The notes: generated from the letters alone by a model not told the origin. A stretch of 64,000 nucleotides of DNA from Fluviispira multicolorata (GCF_009208585.1 NZ_WFLN01000008.1:181982-245981), one strand, 5' to 3'; shown: positions 47,201-56,619, counted from the stretch's first letter. Numbers and translations are program-made.

Positions 47201-47363
47201 TCCAATGGCAATTTGTGTGATTGGAGGCCTTATTTCTTCGACGTTGTTAACTCTTGTCATAGTTCCGTGTGTATTGAGCTTAATTGATGAATTTCAAAGA
47301 AAATTGAAAACAAAAGTAAGTCACAAGAAAGTTAGTGCGACTTCAGCAGTTTCAAATCAATAA
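44220..47363 (+). CDS. RND-family efflux permease (AcrB/MdtB-like)
   Basis: 1047 residues, normal for RND pumps. FLSDLSIKRPVLATIL begins transmembrane helix 1; WPGADATLVEEKLLKVME and RAPQIRRIQIGEL are porter-domain strings; TLSIGLLVDDAIVVIEN carries the paired Asp of the proton relay in helix 4, and the second half repeats the fold (MIGLIMLIGLVVKSGILLIDF, LRLRPILMTTFAMIFGMLPIAFG). It exports drugs or metabolites using proton flow. It pairs with the adaptor by an overlapping start. The last 32 bp overlap, on the opposite strand, the end of the ABC transporter gene. Confidence 0.95.
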   Translation: MFLSDLSIKRPVLATILNLLFIVFGLFSFSKIAVENNPNIDFPIIIVSAAWPGADATLVEEKLLKVMEENLNGIEGLDSLIGTASPNSAFVVLQFKLGIETSTAMQNVLNQVGVIQGNPSYPSSSGARAPQIRRIQIGELPIATLVLSSEGSYPFGALSSFANDKLVSKFQQINGIGQVNIIGDREREIQVLLNKSTLQSIGLSPSLVANAIQSQIMEMQGGTLETNSNQIQIKTTGVPYSVDQIARIAIPVPGQSGNIIRVSDVAEVIDGLAFESTYGRYNDKSSIILLVNKQAGGNIVKSASEIKDKVAEINKTLPPNVSLKMIKDSSVFIKDSMSSVFLDMILGAILAVCIIYIFLRDWRATIISALALPTAIIGTFAAFTLFDFSINNMTLLGLTLSIGLLVDDAIVVIENIYRHIGMGKSALQAAKDGTAEIGLAAIAISLSVCAVFIPVAFMDGIVGRFFYPFGITVSVAVLISLFIAFTLTPMLSSRLLKKSHDFDPRKQPISAKFEVYFKATEHYYKKILTYCLFSLKRRLYTVLSGVIFLLLSFIMLAFVPKAFVPIDDINELSVVYQFSPDTPLSYTKEKAIKMSEQIRAYAGVKDVLLVIGSDIDKPSYKASLAVLLVKRDERKYGVQELVNRLRIDLNKSFSEKGSLIQVDMPNIGGRAQLIQLKLIGSDSEKLQAWSNHMKEFIETKVPDAVDTFIDPPPFYKQISIVPDAVRAADVGISANDIGQSINILFNKEGMKLGEMQDSLGNRNDVRIKINPKDSQKVEDISGLYIQNKNGMQIPLASVTDIKLNDSPSKITHSGGIPFVFVLANYIGKDLSNVNKMIAKEANSTKPDGFVFEFDGQGKFLGETISAMIFAVALSILLVFMTLCAQFESYIFPFVIMTCVPLAFSGAFGFLLITGKQMNLYAMIGLIMLIGLVVKSGILLIDFTLQRMRQGIDVNVALLEAGPLRLRPILMTTFAMIFGMLPIAFGHGAGGEGRSPMAICVIGGLISSTLLTLVIVPCVLSLIDEFQRKLKTKVSHKKVSATSAVSNQ

Positions 47364-49071
47364 CTTTGTCAGCATATTTTAGGATTCCTATTCGATGAGA
47401 AACGATGATTGTAGTGCAAATTGATTTTATATCTGCAAGTATTTGTGCAATTAATAATTCATTTTCATCATCCAAATTTGCGGTTGCTTCGTCGAGTATT
47501 AAAAGAGCTGGTTCGTTGAGCAAGGCTCTAGCAAGACAGAGTCTTTGCTTTTGACCTGCTGATAAACCAGATTGATCTTCAGCAATTATATAAGATAAAC
47601 CTTTTTCATCAATGAGTTCTTTTAAAGATACTTTTTCTAATATATTATAGATATCTTGTTCATTAACTTCCCTTGTCAGTCCATAACAAATATTATCTTT
47701 AATTGTTCCTTTAATTAAAAAGGGTTCAGCACCAACGTAACCTATGCGCATATTTTTTTGTGATACATATTCCCAAGGTGGGATCTCGTTTATATACGTT
47801 TGTCCAGAGGTTGGTTGTAGAAGTCCAGTGATTAGTAATAATAAAGTTGATTTTCCTACTCCACTCGGTCCAATAAGTCCTGTTTGACTTCCCTTTTCAA
47901 ATGTTAAATTTAAATTTTCAAAAATTGGATTTGAATTTGGATAAGAAAAAGTAACATCCTTAAAATAGATAGTTGGCGACGAAAGTTTATGTGAATCTGA
48001 AAGAGAAATTTTATCATAATTTTTTTTGACATCTATCTTTTTTCGATATCCGTTTAACAATATTTTATCAAAATTATCTTTGGAAATTTCACTAAAATTT
48101 GGACTTTCAATAGTCAATAAAGATAATTTAAATTGCGGGAAATAAATAGTTGCATTGCCATAGTAACCTGAAAGAATAGATAAACTTTGTATGAAACGCG
48201 CTAATAAGTAAATGAATGAGACAAGGATAGCACCATTTGTAGCAAAAATATTATTGCTTATAAGTATAATGCAAACTAATAGTAAAATGCCAAGGAACGG
48301 TCCTGTTTGAGTCCCTAAATTACTGTAAAATCCTGCGCTAGTGGCTTTCGATGAATATTCCTTAAGTGCTTCTGAAATCTCTTGATATTCATCATCTCTT
48401 TTTTTCATTAATTTTATAAATAAAAAATTCCTTGCAATCTTTTCAATTCCTTCGTTTAGTTTAATTTGTTGCACAGGAACTTGCTTTGCATTCATTGAAA
48501 CCAATTTATTTATATATAAGATAATGCATCCAATAATAGCAATTCCTAGGCTTGAAATAATAGCTTCTTTCCATGCTATTATAAAAAGCAATAAGAATAA
48601 GAAAAAACTTTGTACAAGCATGCAAAGTGCATTCGTGAAATAGCTTATAAAGTCAGCAGATCGATTGAATATTTCAGAGATTTTAAAATTCATAGAAGAA
48701 GTATTTTTATCCTCTTCATCATTTTCAAATAGAATACTATAAATTGAAAACTGTCTTAACTTTAAAAAAATATATTCACGTAAAAATACAGCAGTTTGAG
48801 TGGTTAAAAGCTGGACTATAAAGCGGACAATTGAAATAAATACTAATGAAAGTGAAACAATTTGAATTGAGAATTTTGGAATTTCATTGTCAAAAATTTT
48901 ATATTCAACGTGTACAAAACCAAAGCTTGTTAACAGTAGCTGAATAATAAATGACATACTTAACTCAACTATAGCTATACCTGTTGCAAAAAATATTGCA
49001 AATAATATATATTTAAATCCTCTCTTTCCTAGCAATTTAAATGATTTTTTAATTACAGTTATTTTTTTCAA
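47332..49071 (-). CDS. ABC transporter fused permease/ATPase
   Basis: 579 residues. Six membrane helices in the first 320 residues are followed by an ATPase: GLIGPSGVGKSTLLLL (Walker A), LSAGQKQRLCLARALL (signature), ALLILDEATANLD (Walker B). The half-transporter with permease first fits lipid or glycan flippases of the MsbA/PglK kind or peptide exporters. The start codon is TTG with GGAG six bases before it. Its neighbours upstream, an O-antigen-ligase-like protein and a GT4, point to an envelope-glycan role (53-bp gap to the ligase-like gene). The 3' end overlaps the RND pump gene by 32 bp in convergent orientation. Confidence 0.88.
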   Translation of the reverse strand: MKKITVIKKSFKLLGKRGFKYILFAIFFATGIAIVELSMSFIIQLLLTSFGFVHVEYKIFDNEIPKFSIQIVSLSLVFISIVRFIVQLLTTQTAVFLREYIFLKLRQFSIYSILFENDEEDKNTSSMNFKISEIFNRSADFISYFTNALCMLVQSFFLFLLLFIIAWKEAIISSLGIAIIGCIILYINKLVSMNAKQVPVQQIKLNEGIEKIARNFLFIKLMKKRDDEYQEISEALKEYSSKATSAGFYSNLGTQTGPFLGILLLVCIILISNNIFATNGAILVSFIYLLARFIQSLSILSGYYGNATIYFPQFKLSLLTIESPNFSEISKDNFDKILLNGYRKKIDVKKNYDKISLSDSHKLSSPTIYFKDVTFSYPNSNPIFENLNLTFEKGSQTGLIGPSGVGKSTLLLLITGLLQPTSGQTYINEIPPWEYVSQKNMRIGYVGAEPFLIKGTIKDNICYGLTREVNEQDIYNILEKVSLKELIDEKGLSYIIAEDQSGLSAGQKQRLCLARALLNEPALLILDEATANLDDENELLIAQILADIKSICTTIIVSHRIGILKYADKVIDLKLLKSH

Positions 49072-49124
49072 AATGAACTCCAGATTTTTTTATAAAATTT
49101 AATAAAAAAAAAAGTGAATTTTTT

Positions 49125-51122
49125 TCATGATTTTATCTTTATTAATGGAGGAAAATATAGTATATTATTTTCAATAAAAAATCCAACTTTATTAAACATA
49201 GATATTCTCCAAGCAGGAGTGACTTCTATATGTAGATAACAAAATTTATTATAGGTTATTTTATCAAAACATGTGTCAAAACTTTTATCGTGTGGCAATT
49301 CAATGGGTAGCCATCCGGCCGCATTTAATTCAATATTCCTAATAATAGAAATTTTATCACTGTTATAAAATTTCAGTTTGACTTGAGTGCGAAAAAATTC
49401 AGAATTTGATCCAACATATATTCTCAAGTTATCTTTCATTAAGACTATTTCTGTACTTGGAGCTGCCCAAATACCATCTTGAGCACCAGTAGGCTTATAA
49501 AGCTTCTCAGTCCCACTTATTTTATTTTTAATTATCTGCGAAAAATAGAGCCTTTTTTGATCTTTTAAACCCTCTGGTTGAGGTAACTCCCCAACTGGCT
49601 GAGGAATTTGTGGTTCATTTCTTTCTTTCCAACGAAACTCTGGAATAGAGGGAGCATTATTAATAAGATAAAGACTTGAAGAAAAAAGAAAAATGCTTGA
49701 GGCTAATAAAATATTTGAACATATTTTCTCTGCTTTTTTATTATTATCAATTAAGAAAATTAAAGAGGAAGCAAAAACTAATGCTGTAAAAAATGCTGAA
49801 GTCGCATTTGATGTTAAATAACTAATAAAAGCATAAAATAAAAGAGAGATGGATGTCCATTTAATAAGTAAATTTTTAATAAAATATGATTTTATTTCTA
49901 AGTCATTATTGTTTTTTTGCTTCCAGAAAAAATGAGTCAATATAACTAAACTGAAAATAAGTAATAATACACCAATAATTCCCAGTTCAGATATTAAAGA
50001 AAAATACATATTTGTAGGAAGATCAAGTTCCACTTGTTCACCTGATTTTTTGTATTGATAAAAATTTGTAGCAAAGGAACCAAATCCGGTTCCAATTGGA
50101 AAGTGATCTCGAATCGAATGGAGCATGATTTCTAAGTGTTTTGTTCTTTGATAATCAAATTGTTGGTACATAGATAAAAGGTTGAAGTTCCAATTTATTT
50201 CTAAAATTCCATTTATAATTCTTTTAAATCCGGTCTTATCAAAATTTTGTAATACTATGAGTAAGACTCCAGAGATTGAAGAAATGATAATTGAAAGATA
50301 AAAAATGAATTTATATTGTTTATTTTTAATTAAATTATATAGTCTTGTAATGAGAAAAATAGAAATAGAAAGAGCGCAAGCAAGATAAAAGCTTCTTGAA
50401 TCATTCATTATTCCTGCAGAAAGCGAAAGTAAAGAAACTAAAAATAAAAATCCTCTTAATTTAGAGCTTAATATTTTATCAAATGCAGCTACAAAGAAAA
50501 CTATGAATGTAATTGAAAAATATAAACTTGCAATGCCGGAGTCTTCTAAAAGTGCTGGTGCTCTATTGGCAGCAAGAGAGGTTCCACTGCCTTGTGCCAA
50601 AAAATTAAGATTGATTAAGCCTTGATATAATGCAATAAAAGAGTTTAAAATTGCGCCTATTATAAACGAATAAAAAAATACTTTTAAATAAATATATTTT
50701 AGTTTCTGAGAAAATAAATCTGAGAAAAAATTCATTGCTGGAATTATAAAAAGTACAAAGAAAAGCATGTAAAGACGTGTTTGAGAGATTTCAAAATCGG
50801 CAGTAATATTATTCTGTAAAATATAATTTTGCAGTGCAATTCCATGCCTTAATGAAGGAAGGTAAAAGTGAGTAAAGGAATGTAATATAATCATTGATAT
50901 AAATAAAAAAATACTAAATGTGAGAACTTTAAATTTTGGCAGCACAGCAGCAACACCAAAAATAAAGCCAACTAAAAATAAAAAATATAAGAAAAATCTT
51001 AAAATAGATTGTGAAAATATATCGGGAATTCTAATAAAAAGACTAATAATTAATAAATTAAATAGGAAAAATATATGTGAAATATTATTAATACTATCCA
51101 TCTTATTTTTTAGAAGTTGCAT
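49125..51122 (-). CDS. O-antigen ligase / Wzy-like membrane protein
   Basis: 665 residues. About 10-12 hydrophobic segments fill residues 15-480; a large periplasmic loop carries GTGFGSFATNFYQYKKSGEQ, the GxGxGxF-like part of the O-antigen ligase/polymerase family (PF04932). The last 190 residues are soluble and contain TRIC-like strands with no match I know; they would face the periplasm. AGGAAG precedes ATG 51122. It would polymerise or attach a glycan to a lipid carrier or core; which one cannot be told. Flanked by the ABC transporter and a glycosyltransferase on one strand. Confidence 0.75.
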   Translation of the reverse strand: MQLLKNKMDSINNISHIFFLFNLLIISLFIRIPDIFSQSILRFFLYFLFLVGFIFGVAAVLPKFKVLTFSIFLFISMIILHSFTHFYLPSLRHGIALQNYILQNNITADFEISQTRLYMLFFVLFIIPAMNFFSDLFSQKLKYIYLKVFFYSFIIGAILNSFIALYQGLINLNFLAQGSGTSLAANRAPALLEDSGIASLYFSITFIVFFVAAFDKILSSKLRGFLFLVSLLSLSAGIMNDSRSFYLACALSISIFLITRLYNLIKNKQYKFIFYLSIIISSISGVLLIVLQNFDKTGFKRIINGILEINWNFNLLSMYQQFDYQRTKHLEIMLHSIRDHFPIGTGFGSFATNFYQYKKSGEQVELDLPTNMYFSLISELGIIGVLLLIFSLVILTHFFWKQKNNNDLEIKSYFIKNLLIKWTSISLLFYAFISYLTSNATSAFFTALVFASSLIFLIDNNKKAEKICSNILLASSIFLFSSSLYLINNAPSIPEFRWKERNEPQIPQPVGELPQPEGLKDQKRLYFSQIIKNKISGTEKLYKPTGAQDGIWAAPSTEIVLMKDNLRIYVGSNSEFFRTQVKLKFYNSDKISIIRNIELNAAGWLPIELPHDKSFDTCFDKITYNKFCYLHIEVTPAWRISMFNKVGFFIENNILYFPPLIKIKS

Positions 51123-51219
51123 TGATCTTCCTATCTAAGAAAAATTTTTAAAATTAGTTTTTTATATAACATTTTTAAATGGCAAACAAGAGGTTTTATT
51201 TTAAGAAAATTTGAAATAT

Positions 51220-52407
51220 TTAAGCAAGGTTTAAAATTTGAGTTGCATTCTTAAGGAAACTTTTTTCCTGAACAATTAAATCGCTTTTTATTGTACTTCT
51301 ATCGAAAATAAATCGCTCTTCCCACAATTCTTCCATTACTTTTGAGTAATTGTTTTCATCTGTAATATGACCACCATAATGCTTGATGAGTTCTTCAACA
51401 GGCTCGCATCCTTTTAAAGCAAGCACGAGGCACTTATATTTAATTGCCTCAGCAGTAACAATTGAATAAGCTTCAAGTTTTGAAACCATTAGAAGGGCAA
51501 TTGCAGTTTGCATGAGTTGTTTTTTTTCTTGTTCGTTGACGCGTCCTAAATATAAAAATCTATTATCCTTTGGAATATCCATTTTTAGGTCACCAACGAA
51601 TACGACTAAACAATTTTGAGGAGTGTTCTTAAAGATAAAATCAATATTTTTATTCTTATCTATTCTTCCAATAGATAAAAAAAATTTTTTTCTTGAAATG
51701 TCTTGAACTTTTTTTTGTAAAGTGTCATTCAAATCTAATTCTTCATTAAATCCAGGTGGTAAAATCAAAAATGGTTTTTCTTTAGTATTTGGTTTTGTAG
51801 AATAGCAAAATTCTTTCTCAGCATTTGATACAAAGCCAATAAATTTTGAATAGTTTATCATTTTATTAACAAAATTAAAATTAAACTCAGGCTCATTATG
51901 AGCAGTAACAATAAATAGAATATTTACTTTCTTATAAGTTTTTTGAATTGTAAAATAGCTTGAAGAGTATAAATAAGATTTTATAATTATTAATGAATAT
52001 TGATCAGAATTTTCTTTTAAGTATAACCATAATTTTGGGCACCAAGGTCCTTGCGTTCGGAGAAAAATATAATCAAGTATTGGAGATAGAAAATTATAGA
52101 TAGGATTTAATTTATTATATAATAAATTATTTATTCTTTTAATTATTGCAAACATAATTTTTAAACGACTATGTGAAATAGGAAATCTTCTTATGAGTAT
52201 TTGTCTGTCTTCAATTTGTAAATACTCTTTCTCTGGTAGATTATTATTCCATAAAATATAATCATCGCTTTGACTTGTGAAAATTTCAATTTGTCGATTA
52301 TTCTTTGCAATGGCTTCAGCTAATTTTAAAGCATAAACTTCTGCACCAGCAATAATATTTTTCCCACATCTTTGAACCACAACGGCAATTTTTTTTTCAT
52401 CACTCAT
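51220..52407 (-). CDS. GT4-family glycosyltransferase
   Basis: 395 residues. IAVVVQRCGKNIIAGAEVYALKLAEAIA starts the N-terminal Rossmann domain; the C-terminal domain shows FFLSIGRIDKNKNIDFIFKN, LVVFVGD and LMVSKLEAYSIVTAEAIKYKCLVLAL (the E-x7-E-type site of retaining GT4 enzymes). It transfers a sugar from a nucleotide donor to a glycan. It lies next to a polymerase/ligase-like gene, fitting a surface-polysaccharide locus. The Shine-Dalgarno is weak. The gap to the ligase-like gene is 97 bp. Confidence 0.85.
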   Translation of the reverse strand: MSDEKKIAVVVQRCGKNIIAGAEVYALKLAEAIAKNNRQIEIFTSQSDDYILWNNNLPEKEYLQIEDRQILIRRFPISHSRLKIMFAIIKRINNLLYNKLNPIYNFLSPILDYIFLRTQGPWCPKLWLYLKENSDQYSLIIIKSYLYSSSYFTIQKTYKKVNILFIVTAHNEPEFNFNFVNKMINYSKFIGFVSNAEKEFCYSTKPNTKEKPFLILPPGFNEELDLNDTLQKKVQDISRKKFFLSIGRIDKNKNIDFIFKNTPQNCLVVFVGDLKMDIPKDNRFLYLGRVNEQEKKQLMQTAIALLMVSKLEAYSIVTAEAIKYKCLVLALKGCEPVEELIKHYGGHITDENNYSKVMEELWEERFIFDRSTIKSDLIVQEKSFLKNATQILNLA

Positions 52408-52440
52408 AGTTATAAAAGGAAAATAACTTCCTTGTCCCCT

Positions 52441-53400
52441 TTATGGATTTTTTCTATTTTGTAATCCATATTGATTATAAATTGCGATAGGAAGTTCTGG
52501 AAGGCTAATGTGGTGGGATACTACCGGTGAAATAATTTGTTTCTCTTCAAAGAGATCTTCATTTTTTTTCTGAATAGACTCTGCTTTGAATTCGAGACAG
52601 TCTGTATAATAATATCTGCAATGCACACCTTCTTTTCGTTCCTTAAAGCTATGTGTAAAATAAGACATCGCTGTAAGCAAGAGAGACTGACCTTTATTAA
52701 GGGGGTAGCAGTTAAAGAATTCAATTCTTTTTGAATTTACAAAACCACTTTTCTTTAGGACTTCAAATATTTTTTCAATATTTTTAATTCCTAAAGAATT
52801 GCAATTGACCATCATATAAAAATTTGAAAATTCAATTTTTGTAGCTTTGAGAGCACATTTTAAAAAAACGTTTAAATCTTCATAATTTTGCGGAGGATCA
52901 AAACAGACGACATCAAATATATTTTGTAAAAACTTTGGAAGTCCTTCGTATAAATCTACATGAAAAAAAGTGATTTGGTATTTTGCATCTTGTGTAAGGA
53001 CTTTGAGCTCTTGAAGTAATTGAAGATCGCAGTCTAGGACTGTTACATATTTAAAATTACGTGCAGCTAATTCAACAGAAACATGATCATCATCACCCAT
53101 TAATAAAATGCTTTTATCACGAAATCCATTTTTTTCAAATAAGTCAGCTCTTTTTTTGCGTGTTTCGAGAGTGCAAGGGAGTTGATTGTAACTTTGAACG
53201 AGTCTAAATGTTGATTTAGTACTTTGGACGTAGTGATTATTATCATGGAAATTTTGCTTTTTATTTTCGTCTATTATTCTTTTGAGGAACTCTTTTTTTT
53301 CACTTCTGTTAAGACTTAATACATGTCTTACCGTTCTGCTTGTAAAAAATACACTCACAATATTGCAAAAGATCTTATGTATTCTATCAATTATTTTCAT
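52441..53400 (-). CDS. BpsA-like branched-chain polyamine synthase family protein
   Basis: 319 residues. ILLMGDDDHVSVELAARN has the G-D-D-D loop of the N4-bis(aminopropyl)spermidine synthase (BpsA, DUF43) family, VTVLDCDLQLLQELK binds the decarboxylated SAM or SAM ribose, and FDVVCFDPPQNYEDLN is the D-P-P catalytic strand. BpsA adds aminopropyl groups to make branched polyamines. The first 65 residues are not typical and no winged-helix domain is obvious. It could also be a plain SAM-dependent methyltransferase. It is followed 33 bp later by the GT4 gene and preceded by a LysE-type exporter. Confidence 0.65.
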   Translation of the reverse strand: MKIIDRIHKIFCNIVSVFFTSRTVRHVLSLNRSEKKEFLKRIIDENKKQNFHDNNHYVQSTKSTFRLVQSYNQLPCTLETRKKRADLFEKNGFRDKSILLMGDDDHVSVELAARNFKYVTVLDCDLQLLQELKVLTQDAKYQITFFHVDLYEGLPKFLQNIFDVVCFDPPQNYEDLNVFLKCALKATKIEFSNFYMMVNCNSLGIKNIEKIFEVLKKSGFVNSKRIEFFNCYPLNKGQSLLLTAMSYFTHSFKERKEGVHCRYYYTDCLEFKAESIQKKNEDLFEEKQIISPVVSHHISLPELPIAIYNQYGLQNRKNP

Positions 53401-53418
53401 GCAAATATTCCATTTTTT

Positions 53419-54093
53419 TTAGTATAGAAAGAATTTAATGGCAAATAAGAATGCAAGAAAAAGAAAGAAATATCCAACCCATTTTTCAATTTTAGCAATT
53501 CGTAATTGCAAAACTCTTTCAGAGATTTTTTGGACAAAATATCTATAGCTCTTAAAAATGATGAGATCACCAATGCAAACTCCTATTGCAATAAGAATCA
53601 CTGCAAATAATATGGGTTGACTATTGTTTAAATTTTGCCCCATCCACCAAAGATACCAAAATGGCAGCAAACTCGGTATCGTCAATGTTCCAACGATACC
53701 TTCAAGAAAATGTCGAAGTAATTTGCTCGATTTATTTTTTTTAGTATTGAGATTATCTACTTGTTTATTTTTTATTGGAAGCATATCTTTTTTTTCAAAT
53801 ATATGATTCAATCCCATATAGATAAGAACGATAAGAAATAAAATTTGAATATAAAATAAATTATTTTTGCCAAAATTGATGAGTGTTGAAATATTATGGG
53901 TTGTAATTGATAGAATAAATGCTAAGTTACAAATAATAATATCGACTATTAATATACCAAGTTGAAAAAAAAAGAGTCTTTTGTGTTCACCTTTAATGAA
54001 TAATAGTAGAAGTCTAATATTTAATAGACCTAGGGGAAGAGTTGAAAGAAGTGCGCCTATGAAAGCACAAATAAAAACTTCTAAGAAAACCAT
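53419..54093 (-). CDS. LysE-family amino-acid exporter
   Basis: About 224 residues from ATG 54093, which has AGGA close before it. Six hydrophobic segments; the first holds GALLSTLPLGLLNIRLLLLFIKG, the position of the LysE/RhtB GPxxL motif, and FLEGIVGTLTIPSLLPFWYLWW matches the second half. LysE proteins export amino acids such as lysine or arginine. It lies 18 bp upstream of the BpsA-like gene on the same strand; a link between basic amino acids or polyamines is possible. Confidence 0.7.
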   Translation of the reverse strand: MVFLEVFICAFIGALLSTLPLGLLNIRLLLLFIKGEHKRLFFFQLGILIVDIIICNLAFILSITTHNISTLINFGKNNLFYIQILFLIVLIYMGLNHIFEKKDMLPIKNKQVDNLNTKKNKSSKLLRHFLEGIVGTLTIPSLLPFWYLWWMGQNLNNSQPILFAVILIAIGVCIGDLIIFKSYRYFVQKISERVLQLRIAKIEKWVGYFFLFLAFLFAIKFFLY

Positions 54094-54187
54094 GAAATTC
54101 CTAAAAATAATCATTTTTGAATTAGATTTATTTTTATTATAAATATATTTTGATTATTTTAAAGGTGAGTCAAAAATTAAATAGTTA

Positions 54188-55903
54188 TTAATTTTTTCCT
54201 AATACATAACGAACGTAACTTGTTTTCCATATATTTGCATGAATATTGTCGTGAATTTCTTGCTCAGTCATTTTTGGCGCAACACCTGTGTCTTGTGCTG
54301 CTTTCACAGTTGCATAAGCTATTTTATAAGAAACATCGCGAATATGTGTTAATGAAGGAAGGAGTGAAAGGTTTGGGTCTTTATTTATTTGCGCACATTC
54401 GCTGATTACTTTTGCACATGCTACAAGCATTTCGTCGTTCACTCGAGTTGCTTTTGATGCGACAACACCAAGTCCAAGACCTGGAAATACGAAAGCATTA
54501 TTGCATTGTCCTATAGGAAAAACTTTTCCATTATAGCGAACATCGGCAAAGGGGCTGCCTGTGGCGACAAGAACTTTTCCTTGAGTCCATTCTATTAAGT
54601 TTGCTGGCAATGCTTCACAACGTGAAGTAGGATTTGACAGAGGAAAAATAATTGGTCTTTCACAATGTGAAGCCATCATTTTAACAATTTCTTCACTAAA
54701 TGCACCCGTTTGCGTAGATGTTCCAATAAGAATTGTTGGTTTTACATTTTTAACAACGTCATATAATAAAATAGGTTTGCCTTTTACTCTTTCCCAGTCA
54801 TTATAGACATCAACTGGTTGAGCGTATTTTCTTTGAAAATACTCCAAATGATCCATGCTTGAATGCAGCATCCCATTCATGTCAATTAAAAATATTTTTG
54901 CCAAAGCTTGCTGTTCCGTTAACCCATCTGCAATCATAGCTGCTAGTATTTGATCTGCAATACAACAACCCGCTGTTCCCGCTCCATGGATGACAACTGT
55001 TTGTTCACTCATTTTTGTTCCGTTAACTTTTAGGCCAGCGAGAATTGCTCCTACTGTAACAGCTGCAGTTCCTTGCATATCATCATTAAAAGTGCACATT
55101 TCATTTTTGTAGCGGTCTAAATTTCTACGTGCAGTTTGTCTTCCAAAATCTTCCCAATGTAAATATACATGCGGATATCTTTTTCGAAGAGCTGTAACGA
55201 AGGCATCAATAAAGTCATCATATTGTTCACCACGTATGCGTTCATGTCTCCAACCAAGGTAAAGTGGATTTTGCAATAACTCTTTATTGTTGGTTCCGAC
55301 ATCAAGAACAATAGGTAAAACTTTTGTTGGATGGAAACCTGCACATAGAGTGTACATTGCAAGTTTTGCAATGGAAATAACAATGCCCCCAACTCCTTGA
55401 TCGCCAATGCCAAGAATGGCTTCGGAGTCTGTTACACAAACAGCACTGACATCATATGCATTTGGAATATTACTTAAAATATCCTCAATTTGAGACATCT
55501 GAGGATATGATATAAAAAGACCTCTTGGTCTTCTAAAATTTTGATTAAATTGTTGAACAACTTCACCCACAGTTGGTGTGTAAAAAACAGGAACCATTTC
55601 TATAAGGTGCTCTTGCATAAGTCTAAAAAAGAGAGTCTCATTTCGATCATACAATTGAGTTAAGAAAATATTTCTTTCTATATCAGATTCTTTTTTAAGA
55701 TATTGACCATAGACGCGGACAACTTGTTCATCGAGCGTTTCAATTACATTTGGTATTAAGCCATCTAACTTAAACTCAATTCGTTCATCATAGGTAAAAG
55801 CTGTGTCTTTATTAAGATATGAATTTAATAAGAGCTGCTTACCTTTAAGAGAGACTTCATAATACTTTTGTCCATCAAAGGAATTGCGTTTTTCTTTAAA
55901 CAT
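54188..55903 (-). CDS. maeA: NAD-dependent malic enzyme
   Basis: 571 residues, typical of the long SfcA/MaeA type. It decarboxylates malate to pyruvate with NAD. VPVFYTPTVGEVVQQF holds the catalytic Tyr, VCVTDSEAILGIGDQGVGGI the first dinucleotide site, HWEDFGRQTARRNLDRY and FNDDMQGTAAVTVGAIL the metal Asp, and VIHGAGTAGCCIADQIL the Rossmann loop. ATG 55903 has GGAG upstream. It lies 20 bp after ung and 94 bp before the LysE-type gene. Confidence 0.95.
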   Translation of the reverse strand: MFKEKRNSFDGQKYYEVSLKGKQLLLNSYLNKDTAFTYDERIEFKLDGLIPNVIETLDEQVVRVYGQYLKKESDIERNIFLTQLYDRNETLFFRLMQEHLIEMVPVFYTPTVGEVVQQFNQNFRRPRGLFISYPQMSQIEDILSNIPNAYDVSAVCVTDSEAILGIGDQGVGGIVISIAKLAMYTLCAGFHPTKVLPIVLDVGTNNKELLQNPLYLGWRHERIRGEQYDDFIDAFVTALRKRYPHVYLHWEDFGRQTARRNLDRYKNEMCTFNDDMQGTAAVTVGAILAGLKVNGTKMSEQTVVIHGAGTAGCCIADQILAAMIADGLTEQQALAKIFLIDMNGMLHSSMDHLEYFQRKYAQPVDVYNDWERVKGKPILLYDVVKNVKPTILIGTSTQTGAFSEEIVKMMASHCERPIIFPLSNPTSRCEALPANLIEWTQGKVLVATGSPFADVRYNGKVFPIGQCNNAFVFPGLGLGVVASKATRVNDEMLVACAKVISECAQINKDPNLSLLPSLTHIRDVSYKIAYATVKAAQDTGVAPKMTEQEIHDNIHANIWKTSYVRYVLGKN

Positions 55904-55923
55904 TCAGGATCTCCATGGAAAAT

Positions 55924-56619
55924 TTATAATGTCCAATCAATTTCTGTATCATTAAGATTCTTTAATATTTCGTTTGCTTTTGAAAAATGTTTACACCCCA
56001 AAAAACCGCGATGGGCAGAAAGTGGCGAGGGATGTGGTGCTTTTAAGATTTTATGTAAAGGATTTTTTATCATACTTGCTTTTGACTGAGCGGCAGCACC
56101 CCAAAGCATGAAAATAACTGGGGTTGTTTTATTATTTAGATTTTCTATCACGCAGTCTGTAAATTTTTCCCAACCTTTTTCTCTATGCGAAAAAGCTGTA
56201 TTTGCACGTACTGTTAGCACCGTATTTAACAATAAAATACCTTGTTTTGCCCAGTTTTCTAGATGGGTATTTTTAGGCTTTCCTTTGCCAAGATCAGATT
56301 CTATTTCTTTAAATATATTATTTAAAGAAGGTGGAGCGGGGGTGCCTTGTTCAACTGCAAAAGAAAGTCCATTTGCTTGACCGAAACCATGATATGGATC
56401 TTGCCCAATGATGACAACTCTTACATTTTCATAGTCAACAAGTTTAAAAGCTCTAAATATTTTATTTTTTTCTGGGAAAAAAGTATGACCTTGTTTTAAC
56501 TCTCCTTTTAAAAAAGAACGTATTTCTTCAAAGTAGGGTTTATCAAACTCAGCCGCTAAGAGTTTTCTCCATTTATCTGATAAAAAACTGAGATCTCTTG
56601 CTTTTATTTCTGATTCCAC
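55924..56619 (-). CDS. ung: Uracil-DNA glycosylase
   Basis: 231 residues from GTG 56619, with GGAG eight bases before it; a longer frame to 56718 would give an atypical 33-residue extension. VVIIGQDPYHGFGQANGLSF (catalytic Asp of GQDPYH), LLNTVLTV, FMLWGAAAQSK and APHPSPLSAHRGF (HPSPLS loop) match family-1 UDG. It removes uracil from DNA at the start of base-excision repair. A 20-bp gap to the malic enzyme gene suggests one transcript. Confidence 0.96.
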   Translation of the reverse strand: MESEIKARDLSFLSDKWRKLLAAEFDKPYFEEIRSFLKGELKQGHTFFPEKNKIFRAFKLVDYENVRVVIIGQDPYHGFGQANGLSFAVEQGTPAPPSLNNIFKEIESDLGKGKPKNTHLENWAKQGILLLNTVLTVRANTAFSHREKGWEKFTDCVIENLNNKTTPVIFMLWGAAAQSKASMIKNPLHKILKAPHPSPLSAHRGFLGCKHFSKANEILKNLNDTEIDWTL

